From NCBI GenBank assembly GCA_033439765.1, contig JAULSN010000001.1, positions 7,564,001 through 7,628,000 on the forward strand: a DNA stretch of 64,000 nt. Reading direction: 5' to 3'. Position numbers and translations under genes: made by a program. This DNA is from Lasiosphaeria ovina. Its lineage: Eukaryota > Ascomycota > Sordariomycetes > Sordariales > Lasiosphaeriaceae. Within the stretch, counting starts at the first letter, position 1. Every line of letters begins with the position of its first letter. Under the pieces are notes generated by a model. That model was given only the letters and a program-made list of their open reading frames with translations, had not been told where the DNA came from and did no database searches. Positions 21,243-32,865 of this stretch are shown one piece after another.

Positions 21243-23226
21243 TTAGCCTCGGAACAGCCGCAGACCCTCTTCCTCCACATTGGCACCGCCCATCTCGTCG
21301 TCCGACGCCCCCTCGTCCTCCTTGAGCTCCATCTTCTGCCCAAAGAGTGTGGCAAAGAACCTGTCTATCGCGTGGTCCTCCCACGTTCTGCGGTCCTCTG
21401 GCGCCATGAAGTTCTGCAGTTTCTCGTGCACCGTGAACCTCAACTTCCTCCCCTTGCTTGCTTTGCGGTCCACTAGCTTTCTGGTCTTGGCCTCCTTCAG
21501 AGCCGCCCACCGCACCGTCGCCACGAACTCGCCCGGCGCCCCCGAGTCCAGGCTGCGCTGGTCGACGAGCTCCTTGAGGAGCAGCTGGTAGAAGTCGGCA
21601 TCGTCGTAAACGTCCTTGTCCTCCTCCACCTTCTTGGCCGCCTGAGACGGGGCGCAGGAGCGGGGAGTTCGTGCGCGCTTGACAAGCCGGTCTACGCTCA
21701 GGAGCTGGTCGTCCAGGACCGACGCCAGAGACTGAGTCGCCGACTCGCCCAACCTCCGGGTCGAGACGGCCGCCCCAGAGCTCCGCACCCTGGTAGACCA
21801 CTTATCCAGCACCTTCCGCCGGTAAGAGAGCGCGGCGCCCTCGACTGTCTCCATGCGCTCCCAGATGGCTTCGCTTGGCGTGTCCAGATCGATTTCCTCT
21901 CGCTTCCTCTTCTCCCCAGCCTTTACCTTACTCTCTGGCCTGAGACTGTGTCGGACACTGTCAATGGTGTTCCACAGCTTGATGGCGGCTTCTTCGGCCG
22001 CTTGATACGGCTCCATATCGGTCTCGTCGCTGGCCTCCACCACCCCAAACGAGTTCACCGCCACCAGCGCCTTTTGAAGCCGGATACGGAGGTTCAGGAT
22101 GGAATCGAATGCCCGCTGCTGCAGGCGCACCGCCACGCCCTTGTCTGCGTCCGCTTTGGCAGCTTGCGACATGGCAGCCACGATGCTCTTCTCGCCTTCG
22201 CTCATGATCTTGCGGAACTCGGCACGCAGGTCATCATTGTCGTCAACGGGCCCATCGTCCTCGCCCTCTTCATCATCCTCATCGTCCTCGTCGTCCTCGT
22301 CGTCCTCGTCGTCCTCGTCGTCCTCATCACCGTCGCCCTCATCGTCCTCGTCGTCCTCGTCCCCCTCACTGCCAGAGAGTGATGCGTCGTCCAGGCCGTC
22401 CAGCTCGGAGTCATCCTCAGACTCGTCCTCTCCATCCTGCTCTCCGCTGGACCCCTCGTCTTCCGACCCAGACATGAAGTCAGCGGCAGAAGGCCTCTTC
22501 GCAATGCGGCTCTTCAGATCCTGCGGCTTCGAGGCCTCTCCGCCAAACTTGAAGCGCTTGGCCAGTTCGACGTCGCTTTCCCCAAAGGCTTCGTCGCTGT
22601 CGATCTCGGCGTCGTCGTCGACGTGGTCCGCCTCGAGGTCCGCCGTGTCCGGGTCGGCAAACTCTTCCGATCCAGACTCGTCTTCGTCATCCTCTTCTTC
22701 TTCTTCGTCCTCCTCGCCGTCAAGGTCGTCGCCGCTGCTTTCGGCCAGCGCCGCACGGCTGACGCGGGCCCCTCGGTATTCCGGCCCCAGCAACGCTGCT
22801 TCTTTTTGGCGAAGCTTGCTCTTTCTATAACGTGAGACCACGGGCAATTAGCACCATGTGCCGTAGTAGCTACTGACCCCAAACGGTGGAGCGAGGGGTC
22901 CAAAAGCGCATATCGTGAAGGGGAGGGGGATGAGAGCGGTTCGACATACCCTACGGTAACGTAGTGCTCGGTCCCGGCATTCTCGTCAGCCGAGTCCTCG
23001 CTGCCACTGTCTTCATCATCGTCGGCGGCGGCTTCATTCTCCGGGTCAATGTCTATAGGACGAGTGTTGCGACGTCGAGTTAGTGTACTATTTCCTTTTT
23101 TCGTCTTTCGACGTTGGAGACGATGTAGTTAACTTGTCAGGGCAAAAGAGCATTCGAACCTTTGACCGGCTTGTCCTCCCATTCCGATATCTGCCGCCTT
23201 GGGCGGCTTTTGCCTACCGTTGTCAT
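21243..23226 (-). CDS. BFR2: Ribosome biogenesis protein BFR2 (AATF/Che-1 family)
   Basis: Three exons on the minus strand, 23226-23160, 23052-22950 and 22824-21243; 583 residues. BFR2/AATF acts in the nucleolus in the small-subunit processome, with Enp2 and Lcp5, for early pre-18S rRNA cleavages. Evidence: the N-terminal ISEWEDKPVKDIDPENEA, the family word HYVTVGKSKLR created exactly by the exon 2-3 junction, a long Asp/Glu-rich stretch (about residues 75-240), an AATF domain (IWERMETVEGAALSYRRKVLDKWSTR) and a C-terminal TRAUB domain (KLQNFMAPEDRRTWEDHAIDRFFATLFG). The acidic region is coded by nine-base GTC/CTC-type repeats on the plus strand. It shares a 358-bp divergent promoter with IND1. 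Confidence 0.92.
22273..22365. repeat. Acidic-codon minisatellite inside BFR2
   Basis: Tandem (CGTCCTCGT)-like nine-base units code for Asp-Asp-Glu triplets on the minus strand. The length may vary between strains without breaking the frame. Confidence 0.7.
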
Positions 23227-23584
23227 GGTGAAGGCCGAGTTGTTGTTGATTTTTATTTTATTTTCTGCGACAAAGATCGCAGGCTGACGGGCGGCAGGAA
23301 GCAAAGGTTGAGCCCCACGTTTCTGCTAGAAAAATTCCAGCAATCGCCCCAGCTGGGATCGATTGAGCACCGCTGTAAATTTTTGGCGGTGGCGCACGGC
23401 AGAACCGAGACCCCTGGGCAACCCACTAAGCGCGCTAAATTGGGAAGCACCTAGTGGACTGCGAGCAACGAGCAGGGGGTCAATGGATCACCTCAGGAGC
23501 CCTCAAGACGAGTTAGCTTCTCATTCATCATCGTCATGTAAGGGACCTTAGTTTGAGCTTCCCCTTCGCACAGCCTAAGAGAAT
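23227..23584. promoter_or_regulatory. Divergent promoter between BFR2 and IND1
   Basis: A 358-bp interval separates two start codons pointing away from each other, so it must hold both promoters. No clear TATA box is seen. Confidence 0.5.
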
Positions 23585-24113
23585 ATGGCGACACTACATA
23601 GGTTACGGGCCTTACCGACCCTAATAGGCGGTGCCGGTATGAGTGGCCTGTTACTGCCCTCCAGTTGCAGCAGCAGTAGCAGCATGCACACTTCACGAGT
23701 GCTCCAGCATGAGAACCCATTGGTGAGAACAGCTCAGCTCCTTTTTATTTACTATTCTTTTATTTACCTCTTTTTTACACACACACACATACCTATGTAT
23801 GACTTATTCATATAATGTCCACTAATACAGTAATACACAGGGTCTTCCACGGACTGGCACAATCCCGCGCATGCAGCGCGGCCTTCCGCAAAAGCGGCCG
23901 ATCAAGGGCGTGGCCAAAGTGATTGCCGTGTCGTCGGCCAAGGGCGGCGTCGGAAAGAGCACAGTGGCAGGCAAGTTTCTTCTTGTTCCTTTCTCTGTCA
24001 CGTCCCATTTCTATCTATACTTGGGCTCTCAATGTGTTCCCGCCCTTTCTGGTAAAGGGGGCCCAAGTTTGGGTGAGAGAATGGAAGAGGGGTAGGGGAG
24101 CGAGAAAGCAGCA

Positions 24114-24175
<62 letters not shown>

Positions 24176-24911
24176 CTCTAACATGTACCGCGATCCACAC
24201 ACAGCCAACCTCGCTCTGGCGTTTGCGCGCCTGGGCTACCGGTCCGGCATCCTCGACATGGACGTGTTCGGGCCGTCGATCCCGACGCTGTTCAACCTGG
24301 ACGAGGCGCCGCGGCTGACGGCGCACAACCAGCTGGTGCCGCTGACCAACTACGGCGTGCAGACCATGTCGATCGGGTACCTGGTGGGGTCTGGCTCGGC
24401 GCTGGTGTGGCGGGGGCCGATGCTGCTCAAGGCAGTCCAACAACTGCTGCACGAGGTCGAGTGGGGCTGCGGGCTCGACGTGCTGGTGCTGGACCTGCCG
24501 CCGGGCACGGGCGACACGCAGCTGAGCATCACGCAGCAGGTGGAGCTGGCGGGGGCCGTGGTCGTGACGACGCCGCACGCGCTGGCCGTGCAGGACGCCG
24601 TCAAGGGCGTCGACATGTTCCGCAAGGTGGCCGTGCCGCTGCTGGGGCTCGTGCAGAACATGTCCGTGTTCCGCTGCCCGCACTGCCACGGCGACACGGC
24701 CGTCTTCGGGTCCTCGGACCGCGTCCAGCGCGCCTGCGCCGACCACGGCCTCGACTTCCTCGGTGACGTCCCGCTGCACCCCAACATCGGCGAGGACGCC
24801 AGCCGCGGCAAGCCCACCGTCGTCGCCGAGCCGCAGTCCGAGAGGGCAAAGGTGTTTATGGACATTGCCACCACCCTGGCCTCCAAGATCGACCTCCCCT
24901 CTTCCTCTTGA
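23585..24911 (+). CDS. IND1: Mitochondrial complex I assembly P-loop ATPase IND1 (NUBPL)
   Basis: Three exons, 23585-23722, 23841-23970 and 24205-24911; 324 residues. IND1/NUBPL is a mitochondrial Mrp/NBP35-type ATPase that delivers 4Fe-4S clusters to complex I. A Ser/Arg-rich, acid-poor N-terminus (residues 1-45) looks like a mitochondrial presequence. The deviant Walker [10 protein letters not shown] is at 79-87, the [13 protein letters not shown] switch near 105 and the cluster-binding CPHC at 247-250. The second intron begins with GC, not GT (CAG|GCAAGT at 23971), and only this GC donor joins the exons in frame (STVA-ANLALA). That intron carries a (CA)30 tract. Promoter shared with BFR2. 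The window also holds a complex I subunit gene, 22 kb away. Confidence 0.94.
24115..24174. repeat. (CA)30 microsatellite inside IND1 intron 2
   Basis: Sixty bases of uninterrupted CA lie just upstream of the branch-site word CTCTAAC and the CAG acceptor at 24204. Confidence 0.95.
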
Positions 24912-26111
24912 ACGGCTCAGCGCAACAATGCTCGACCTACCTATTCCGCGGAAGGAATATCTCAATGTACCTGTACACACATATTGCGGGTCTCCCTGTA
25001 TAAAACCTACGAGTCTGGCCGCATTTCCATCCTGTCAACAGACAGCAAGCTTGTCGACGACAGCATCACATCCTTCGACCTTACCCATCTGTGGCATGAT
25101 GGTCCACGGTCGCTCTCGTCCCTCAACAAAGACCCAGCATAAGGACCCAGCACAAGGCCCCCGTGCCTTAATTGTTGGACAGCCGAGACTTGGCTAACAC
25201 CTTCGTCAATGTATAATTCAGTACTGCCGGTTGACGATGTACTATACATGGTGGTGTCTGACCAGGGCAAGGTCGAGACTTGACGGGGGAAGAAGGGGTG
25301 CGAGAAGTAAGATTAGTGTACCAGTAAGCATTATGTACAACCCGTGTAATACCATACGACGCATTCCTTGTTAGCTTGTTTGTTTTATTCTGGTGTCCAA
25401 GGGTTCGTTCCCGCCGAAACTAAGAGCTCGGCATCTTTGTTAAGGCCATTGTTGCATTGGAAAAAAATAAAGAGTGAAAAGGTCAAGGCCTAGCAGTCAA
25501 ACGCCGATAATCAAGCCAGGGCTAGCTTGTAGACCCTTTCATGTCGCGAAAATATTCGTTCCAAAAGTGTCTAGCAAGGGAAGCCGACCAGTTGGAGATA
25601 CGACTCGCGGTTCCAGGAATGAGGTTCATCACTGTCACAGTCACATATGCTTGACCACCAAGACGCCAAAGACATAGGTCTGAGAGCAAAGGGTATCACA
25701 TTGCTATTTGCCCGACCCCTGATTTGTTCCAGTATCGTGGGCGGTGGTGCCAATCTCTCCCACAACGACCAACAGGCTGGGCTGAAGAAGAGAGCCCGCC
25801 TTATCGGAAGGGGTCCTGAGAGAAGGCTACCATGCCGGACGACACCTTCGCGATTGGTAAAACCACGTTAGCCTGGCCTCTGAAGGTAGTGTGATAAAAG
25901 TGAACATGTGGCGGGGAGAGGCAAGAAGGTCAGGATGGGGGGAGGAAATGAAACCAGGAGAAAGTAGACCAGGTTTGTTCATCCCAAATTCTCGAAACGC
26001 CAGCTGATGATCGCCGATGACCAAATCCGCAAACTCCTATGCCAAACGCCAGTGAATGAATATCGTTGAAGTTGTGGGCGTATGCCTGAATGTCAAAGAG
26101 ACCAAAGTTAG
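24912..26111. other. Intergenic region between convergent genes, no gene seen
   Basis: About 1.2 kb with the 3' regions of IND1 and SPF30. Frames are short and share no family features. Confidence 0.5.
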
Positions 26112-27203
26112 TTAGTCCAAATCTTCGTTGGGCTGGTAGACATGTCGGCTTCTAGTTGGGTCCTTTCTCATGGCCTGACCGGAGCCAGTGAACCCAACTG
26201 CAAGATAATAACGTGTTAACATCTCAATTTGGTAGAGGGAGGCAGAAGAGGGAGAAAAGATCTGCCTTGCATACCTCTGCCACGAACACCGTCGGGGGTG
26301 CGGAACATGCTGTCTTTCTTCACAGCCTTCCCGAGCTTCCCCTTCTGGGTGAACTCTTGCCATTTGTTCTTCCCGGCCTCCAGCTCCTTGTTCGCTTTGA
26401 TCTTTTTATGCTTGCGAGGCTTGTCCTCGCCATTGTCACCGGCATTGGTCGACTGCTGAGCTTGCGGGTATTTCTCCGCGGCCGCATTGATGACAATTCC
26501 ATTGGTTGTACCGGCATTCGAGATGGCGGCTGAGGGCAATGGGGATTGATTCATGCCGTCTGTATTGGCGCTGGAGCCACCAACAGCAGTGCCGTCCGCC
26601 TTGCGCTTCTGTGCGACTGGGCGAATATCCTTCGCACGCAAAGTCTCAATAGTATCGTAGCTCTTGAACTTGACAGTGTAGACGGGTGCAGTCGAGGAAC
26701 CAGTGACAGATGTGATTCGGGCCGCGTAGTAGGCCTTGTCGCCCGAAACCCACTTCGCCAGAACATTGTCATTGACTTGGTAATTAATAAGTTCCGGCTC
26801 CTTTTCCTCGAGAGGGGCTGGCTGCTTAAAGGCGGGGTGATTCTCATGGGACCACTTGGGCTCCGGGGTGGGCGGCGACTGTGGCTGTTTGTCTTTTGGC
26901 AGGCCCTGACGCATTTCCTGCAATTTCTGGCGCTTCTGCTCCAGATCGTTCTTGAGGGATTCAAGCATCTCGTCCATGTCGCCTTTAATAGCTACGAGCT
27001 CCTCATTGTCGGGCTGGTCTTTGAGATTGGTCAAGACGAAACCGAGCTGGCCGAACCGATGTCAACCTTGTTCACTAAAAAACCACGGCGGTCAGAGTGG
27101 ACGGGTGTTTGCCTACCTGGCCCTTGCACTCCTCGAGCGCAAGTTCGTCATTCTTGATCCCGGATTCGAGATCCTTGATCTCGGCCAAGATTTTGGCGCT
27201 CAT
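26112..27203 (-). CDS. SPF30: Survival-motor-neuron-related splicing factor SPF30 (SMNDC1), Tudor domain
   Basis: Three exons on the minus strand, 27203-27117, 27046-26275 and 26197-26112; 314 residues. SPF30 is a nuclear spliceosome assembly factor whose Tudor domain binds symmetric dimethylarginine of Sm proteins. An N-terminal coiled-coil stretch (residues ~1-80) precedes the Tudor domain at ~119-173, with NDNVLAKWVSGDKAYYAARITSV and YTVKFKSYDTIETLRAKDIRPV. The C-terminal block KKDSMFRTPDGVRGRVGFTGSGQAMR is family-typical, and its GRVGFTG is made by the last splice junction. Exon 2 has no upstream ATG in frame, so the first exon is needed to supply the start. SGF29 is an alternative Tudor family, but the tail favours SPF30. 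Confidence 0.87.
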
Positions 27204-28153
27204 TTTGCTTGATTTGACAGGAAGAAAGCGTTACCAGATATCGTCAAATGAGATGCGTCGCCACAAACCTTCCAACTGTTGTGCTGTCTGCAGGTTGTTG
27301 CGGGTCGACGATGGAAGACGAGGTGAGGTAAGGAAGGTGGCGGGGTTGACTCGAAAATGTTGGAAGGCGACGCGACCTGCCTGCCCACTTAAGAACGGGT
27401 GTGGAGACAAAAGTCGTGCACGGACCAACGCCTACTGTTTCCTGAAAAGTGACGAAAAGGTGAGGAACGAAGCGGGTATCGGTAATGCCAAAATTACGGA
27501 CGATTACAGGTATTAGAACCGAACTCAACCCTCTTTATAGTAACTACAGAAACTCCGAGTCGATAACTTTGTTTTGATTCACTTTAGGCCGCCAGTACTA
27601 TGTATACAGCGGCCTGAAAATGTTATCGAAGCACTAGTGACCTACGTACACAGAACGCGATATTCAAGACTTCCAGTGTTCATCAAAGTTTGTAAATGAA
27701 CAATAATTGATTATGTATATACACGCTGTTTACGCTATTTTGTCTTCAGCCATGAGGACAATATTTCTCGTATGGCCCCCTGCCTCTTTTCCGTCGGGCC
27801 AAAACAAAAGCGTTTAGAAATTAGGCGCTGATTAAAAAATAGGACCCTTGCTTTTTGTATACCCCCATCCCTTGGTCCCAGCACAGGTGCGTGTATGATG
27901 ATGGTATGACCACAGCCAGCTTGTTTAAATGATGGGCAACCCAGCCACGCCCTCCCCAGCCTAGGCCGGAATGCCGTATCCTGTCGTCTCCTGCCCTGCC
28001 GAGAACGGCATCGTAGTGGAAATGAATTTGTTCGTAAGCAGTCGTAGCACTCTACTGTGCGCCGGGAGCCTCGCAGTATAAACCGATCGGAGGCTCGTCG
28101 ACATATTCTAGATCACTGGGTGACCTGCTCTTCCGTCTCTCACGCCCAGTCTC
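27204..28153. other. Intergenic region, no gene seen
   Basis: About 0.95 kb, AT-richer from 27540 to 27860. It holds the SPF30 promoter and the 3' region of the next minus-strand gene. No coding frame is supported. Confidence 0.5.
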
Positions 28154-30079
28154 CTAGTCCTGGCTCGCACCGAGATCTACGGGTTTCTCCCACATACTGC
28201 GGAGTATGGCCAGAGTGTTAGCTTCGTCCTCTCCGTCCGTCAGACTGATTCCGCCAAGCCCCTGCCCTTCGTGGGTTGTGCCAGCTCCATCATCGGTCTC
28301 GACACTGGGGCTGGAGCTGTTGGCCTGCATGTCCGAGAGAGTCTCTCGCGGAGTAGTCGGCCGTCTGTTTGCGCGATGGTCCAACATTGCCGCCGCGCTA
28401 GGTCCGATAATGTCGCTGTCTTGGGGATTATGCGAGCCTTCCGCAGGCCTGCCACTGACCTCCGAGCCACGCTTGGAGTGAGAAGTTCCTGGCCGAGAAG
28501 AGGCCTGGCCATCCTTAGGCTTGGTCTTGTCTAGGCCGGGCAGCTGAGACAACCGTGCAAGCGATCGGGCCACGGGGTTCTGGAATCGACGGACAACCAG
28601 ATACTCCATACCAATTCTCTCCCGAAGCTTGGCCAGTCTGGGGTCTCTAGAATCGTAGCTGGAGCTACCGGTAAGGGATCTAGCAGTTACCGGGACCCCT
28701 GCCAAGCCAATACCCACACCAGGGTGCGGGTGGGCCGTCTCCAGGGTTGAGCTTGCGCGCTGGAGATTCAACTTCTGCTGGGTGCGGTTCATGTCCCTCG
28801 GGATGGCATAGACTCCATTAGGCCGGCGGTGGTTACCAGCTGTTGGTACACCATTGTCAAAGCGCTCTTCGTCCGAGAGATGCGCGCCCCCAACCGCCGC
28901 CTCATGCTCGCGTGTTTCCTCGTAAACTTGATCTCGCGCCTGCGCCAAATTCCCTAAGGATCGCGGCCGACGCGGAGCACCGGCTTGGGTCTTTCCATTC
29001 ACCGGCGCCCGTGAGAGACTGCCATGGATGGCAGAGGTCAAAAAACTCACACCAGGTATGCCCGACCCGGAATCCTGGCCATTATGTCCAAGAAAGCGGG
29101 ATGTGAGCTCCGCCATGCCACTGCTGCCCGTTTGAAGGTGGTTTGCTGTGTGGGGAGTACTCGAAGGGGTGAGTATTTCGTGGAGGATCGAGTCTGGCGA
29201 ATGCGGCCGAGATGAGGACGGGTGAACCAAGACATTGTCGGTCGACATTTTCGGAGGAGCACTAGGCGATGAGGTGCGTTGTAGGATGCGCGAGGTGAGG
29301 TACTGATTGTGGTCCACTATCTCTCGGGCGAGATTCAACGTCAGGCCGTTTGCACCCTGCATAGGCTGCATAGACGTGTGCTCTCCGGTGTCTGCGCGAT
29401 GCGGGAATGGCGCTGTCGGCTGCGTGTTATTCGCTCTGTTCGCCGGAGGACTGCTCACAACGCCCCCGTTGATGGTCGACCCGCGTCTCGAGAGAAGAGG
29501 GGATGCCGAGGTGCTAGCGTCCTGCCACTCGTCGTCGTCCTGTTCGTCGTCCTGTTCGTCGTCCTGTTCGTCGTCCTGGCCGTCGTCGCCTATGTTAAAA
29601 TGGACCTTGGAACCAGCAGCAGACTTGAGCTTGGCGACAGCGGAATGAGACGAGGAGCGCATCAGGTTCGCCGACGACCTTGATTTCTTCGTCACGTCGG
29701 CCTGGGAGCGATTGCGCTTGAGGCTGGTTTGCGACGAATTCTTCTTGAGGCTGCTCGAAGAGGCGTCCCGCGCGAGCTTCAGGTCGGAGGAGGTCGCACG
29801 CCGATGGGACGAGGCAAGGGGTCCTGCTGCTGCCCGCTCGGGCGAGAGCGACCCTTGTCTGCGATTTAATTTGGTGGTAGATGGGGCGGCATGGTGTTTG
29901 TGTAGAGCTTTTGTCGAGGGAACTCTGGCATGGAAGCGGCCACCGCCGCCAACGATGTGTTTCTGAGTCTTTGCCCGGTAGTGCGAGGGCTGCGAATCGG
30001 TGCTGTCAAAGTGGTTCATGGGCGGCCTTTTTGATTGGCTGGTGCCCGACGGATCGGTTGTCTCTCTGTCTTTCGCCAT
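28154..30079 (-). CDS. TORC1 subunit TCO89-like protein
   Basis: A single-exon gene of 641 residues. I chose MAKDRETT (30079) as start because the 62 extra residues of the longer frame (from 30265) look like untranslated leader. The protein is mostly disordered, rich in Ser, Arg and Lys. Its N-terminal block (RAKTQKHIVGGGGRFHARV...STKALHKHH), the repeated SSSSLKK/SSANLMRSSSHS segments, the middle DDEQ tandem repeat followed by WQDAS, and the conserved-looking FQNPVARSLARLSQLPG and LAILRSMWEKPVDLGASQD near the end fit the TCO89 family as I remember it. TCO89 is a fungal TORC1 component at the vacuole that takes part in nutrient signalling and wall integrity. The assignment is moderate; a general disordered signalling protein is the alternative. 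Confidence 0.6.
   Translation of the reverse strand: MAKDRETTDPSGTSQSKRPPMNHFDSTDSQPSHYRAKTQKHIVGGGGRFHARVPSTKALHKHHAAPSTTKLNRRQGSLSPERAAAGPLASSHRRATSSDLKLARDASSSSLKKNSSQTSLKRNRSQADVTKKSRSSANLMRSSSHSAVAKLKSAAGSKVHFNIGDDGQDDEQDDEQDDEQDDDEWQDASTSASPLLSRRGSTINGGVVSSPPANRANNTQPTAPFPHRADTGEHTSMQPMQGANGLTLNLAREIVDHNQYLTSRILQRTSSPSAPPKMSTDNVLVHPSSSRPHSPDSILHEILTPSSTPHTANHLQTGSSGMAELTSRFLGHNGQDSGSGIPGVSFLTSAIHGSLSRAPVNGKTQAGAPRRPRSLGNLAQARDQVYEETREHEAAVGGAHLSDEERFDNGVPTAGNHRRPNGVYAIPRDMNRTQQKLNLQRASSTLETAHPHPGVGIGLAGVPVTARSLTGSSSYDSRDPRLAKLRERIGMEYLVVRRFQNPVARSLARLSQLPGLDKTKPKDGQASSRPGTSHSKRGSEVSGRPAEGSHNPQDSDIIGPSAAAMLDHRANRRPTTPRETLSDMQANSSSPSVETDDGAGTTHEGQGLGGISLTDGEDEANTLAILRSMWEKPVDLGASQD
29526..29586. 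repeat. 12-base tandem repeat coding DDEQ in the TCO89-like gene
   Basis: Four near-perfect TCGTCGTCCTGT units on the plus strand are read as Asp-Asp-Glu-Gln on the coding strand, so unit changes keep frame. Confidence 0.8.
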
Positions 30080-31453
30080 TTTGAGGCGTGCCACGACTGG
30101 CCCGTCGCAGTATGCTGTGCCCTTTCCCTCCCTGACAGCCCTTCTCTTCTCCCTCCCAGGCGTGGGCTTATTATTGCCGTGCCGCGCAGCACAGAGCAAT
30201 CGCCAATGGTCTGACCCGCCAGGTTCTGGGCCGCAGGACTGCCCAGATTCCCTGCTGGCTGCCACTGTCCTCTAGCGGCGGATTGGGCACAAGCAGCCAG
30301 TGTCTTGTGGCAGGCTGCTTTGTGTGGCCAGGTTCGTCATTGAGATGCGGGGTGCTGTGGTGCTGCTGTGGCAGGCGGACGGCGCAGACAGCGCGGTCAC
30401 TGCTCTGTTCAAGGTATATCTGTATCCGCAGGTCGAACCGGGCTTTCGCCTTGTTGGCCGTCTGGTGTAACCAATTGGCGGCCGTTGGCTTGGAGGCGCG
30501 AATGAATTGTGTATGGAGACTTGCGCAACACGGGAGCAGGGTCGCAGCTGTCCAGGTTGATATTTTGCGGGAGAATTAATTTGCCCAGGGAGAAAGCGGT
30601 TGACTCGAGGCAAGCTCAACCTAAGAAGCCGCCGTTCTCGGCTCTGAACTGAATTGCTCCTCCCCCGGCAAGAGCCAGAAGCGGTGACGGGATGTCTGAG
30701 ATTCCCTGCTCTCCCATTGGCTGCGGTTCCAATTGAGTCTCCGCCCCGCTCAGTCACACTCACAACACCTACTGTGTAAAGTCTCTCGGGGTGTTGGGTT
30801 CGGAGTAAGTGGCATGGATGGGATCAAAGTTCTTGATATCCCCACATTCACACGGGGGGAGACGGATTGTAACTTGCCCATTTACGAGGAGATTCCGGAG
30901 TCAGGTTCCTGGTTATCGATACATTGGGCCGTCCATTTTCTCAATCTACTTTTCCCATCGTTTATCGTTTATTTTCGCGTCTCTCATGTGCATCTATCTA
31001 CATGTGCAATCAATCCGAATTTTCTTTCTCACTGTACAGTACAGTCCTCTCCACTCCCGAACCCTGTTTTCCAGCCAAGTGGATCTAGCGGGGAAAGCTT
31101 GCCAGAAAGTCGCCCCTCTGCGGCTCCCAGAGTTTGACCAGGTTGTACTTACTAGGTAGGCAATTGTGCCAGCAATCAGCCTTTCACTTTGCCATGGAAT
31201 CTTGAAGCGAATCTCGGGTGCTCCGTACGACCACACCCTCGCACTCTATCGGCTGCTGGCGAAGTGAATTGTCCACATGTGTATTTCGCACCCTCGGTTA
31301 TTAACGACAGGATCGATTGCACATGAGGTAGATGGGTAAATTTTGATTTAGATGGCAAGGCGCGTCGAGCTATGTGTAACCAACAACCAAAGCGAATGCC
31401 TAGAAACACACTATATTTCATGCCATGATGGTTTACAGGATTGTCCGAGCCGC
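30080..31453. other. Intergenic region, no gene seen
   Basis: About 1.4 kb between two minus-strand genes: the TCO89-like promoter/leader and the thiolase 3' region. A 134-codon plus-strand frame at 30733-31137 shows no coding character. Confidence 0.5.
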
Positions 31454-32865
31454 TTATTCGGCCACCCATACGGCAGCCATTCCCATGCCGGTGCCGACGC
31501 ACATGGACGTGACACCGATCTTCTGGTTCCTCCTCTTCAGCTCGTACAACAATGTTGAGACTTGGCGGGCGCCGGTGCAGCCAAGGGGGTGACCAAAGGC
31601 AATGGCGCCGCCCTTGGGGTTGATCTTCTCCTGCGGGATTCCCAGCTCGTTCGCGCACCACAGGCACTGGCTGGCGAAAGCCTCGTTGATCTCGAAAATG
31701 TCGACGTCCTCCTTGGTCAGGCCAGTAAGCTCAAACACCTTGGGGATGGCCTTCCAGGGGCCCACGCCCATGAGGAGGGGCTTGACGCCGACGATCGAGG
31801 CGGCAACAAACTTGCCGACGATGGTCTGACCGAGCCTCTCGGCAGTGGACCGCTTCATCAGGAGCACGGCGGCAGCGCCGTCGCTGACCTGGCTGGCATT
31901 GCCAGCGTGGATGCTCCCGCCCTCCTTGGCGAAAGCCGCCTTGATTTTGCCGAGAGACTCAGCAGTGACGCCGTCGCGGACGCCGTCGTCGCGGTCGACA
32001 ACAATATCCCTGGTCTCGCCCGACTTGGGGTCCTCAAACTTGACCTTGAGGGGCAGGATCTCCTCCTTAAAGAGGCCAGCAGCCTGCGCCTTCACAGCCT
32101 TTTGGAACGACGCAGCAGCGAAAGCATCCTGGCTCGCGCGGCTCACGCCCTTGTCCTTGGCCATCTGCTCCGAGAGGATTCCCATGGGAACCTTGCAGTT
32201 GGCCGCCTCGGGGTGGTTCTCGAACGCCTCGGAGAACTCGCTGACGGCACCAGGGCCGTACTGCAGCGACATGCTCTCAACACCGGCGCCGATGCCGACC
32301 TGGATCATGCCGGAGCGGATCTGGTTGGCGACGTCGACGCAGGCCTGAAGACCCGACGAGCATTGCCGGTTGAGGGTGCGGACGGCAGCCGACTCGGGGA
32401 ATCCGGCTACCAGACTGGCGGCGCGCATCTCGGTCGCGCCACCGCCCGGCGCAAGCACTGTGCCGACGCAGATATCCTCGACCAAGCTCGGGTCGATGCC
32501 GGACCGGTCAATAATTCCCTTCAGGGCTCCCGCCATGAGGTCGGCCGCGTGCGTGTCCTTGAATCCTCCCTTTCCGCCTTTTGTGATCGCTGTTCGCAGG
32601 CATGCTGTCACGACGATCTAGCGCAGACAGCTTGTCAGCGGAACACCCAAAGTGAATTCGTATGAAGTGCAAACCGATTGCTCAACTCACATCGTCGGGG
32701 TTCTTCTCCAAAATCTTCGCCTTGCCACCCGCCGCAACGGAGCCGGACAGCTGGTTGCCCAGCGCGGACAGTCTATCGAGAGCTACAGCAGTGCACTCTG
32801 TCAGTCGGGACTCATCGGCCAGGCCGGTGGCACACCGGAAGAGAGGGAATTTACTAACCACCCAT
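31454..32865 (-). CDS. POT1: 3-ketoacyl-CoA thiolase (acetyl-CoA acyltransferase), peroxisomal, PTS2-bearing
   Basis: Three exons on the minus strand, 32865-32859, 32782-32691 and 32617-31454; 420 residues. It cleaves 3-ketoacyl-CoA to acetyl-CoA and a shortened acyl-CoA, the last step of beta-oxidation. The catalytic nucleophile is Cys119 (NRQCSSG), with His376 (GHPLGCTGAR) and Cys406 (SMCVGTG) completing the site. Residues 6-14, RLSALGNQL, match the PTS2 pattern R-L-x5-Q-L, so import by PEX7 is expected. The first coding exon is only 7 nt (ATGGGTG). If intron 1 is retained, translation stops after MGG, so this short exon decides production of the targeted enzyme. The neighbouring FBPase gene serves gluconeogenesis, the pathway fed by beta-oxidation. 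Confidence 0.95.

Noticed and set aside
30733..31137. 134-codon plus-strand frame
   Set aside because: Hydrophobic stretch looks protein-like but codon use is unbiased and no homologous motif is seen.
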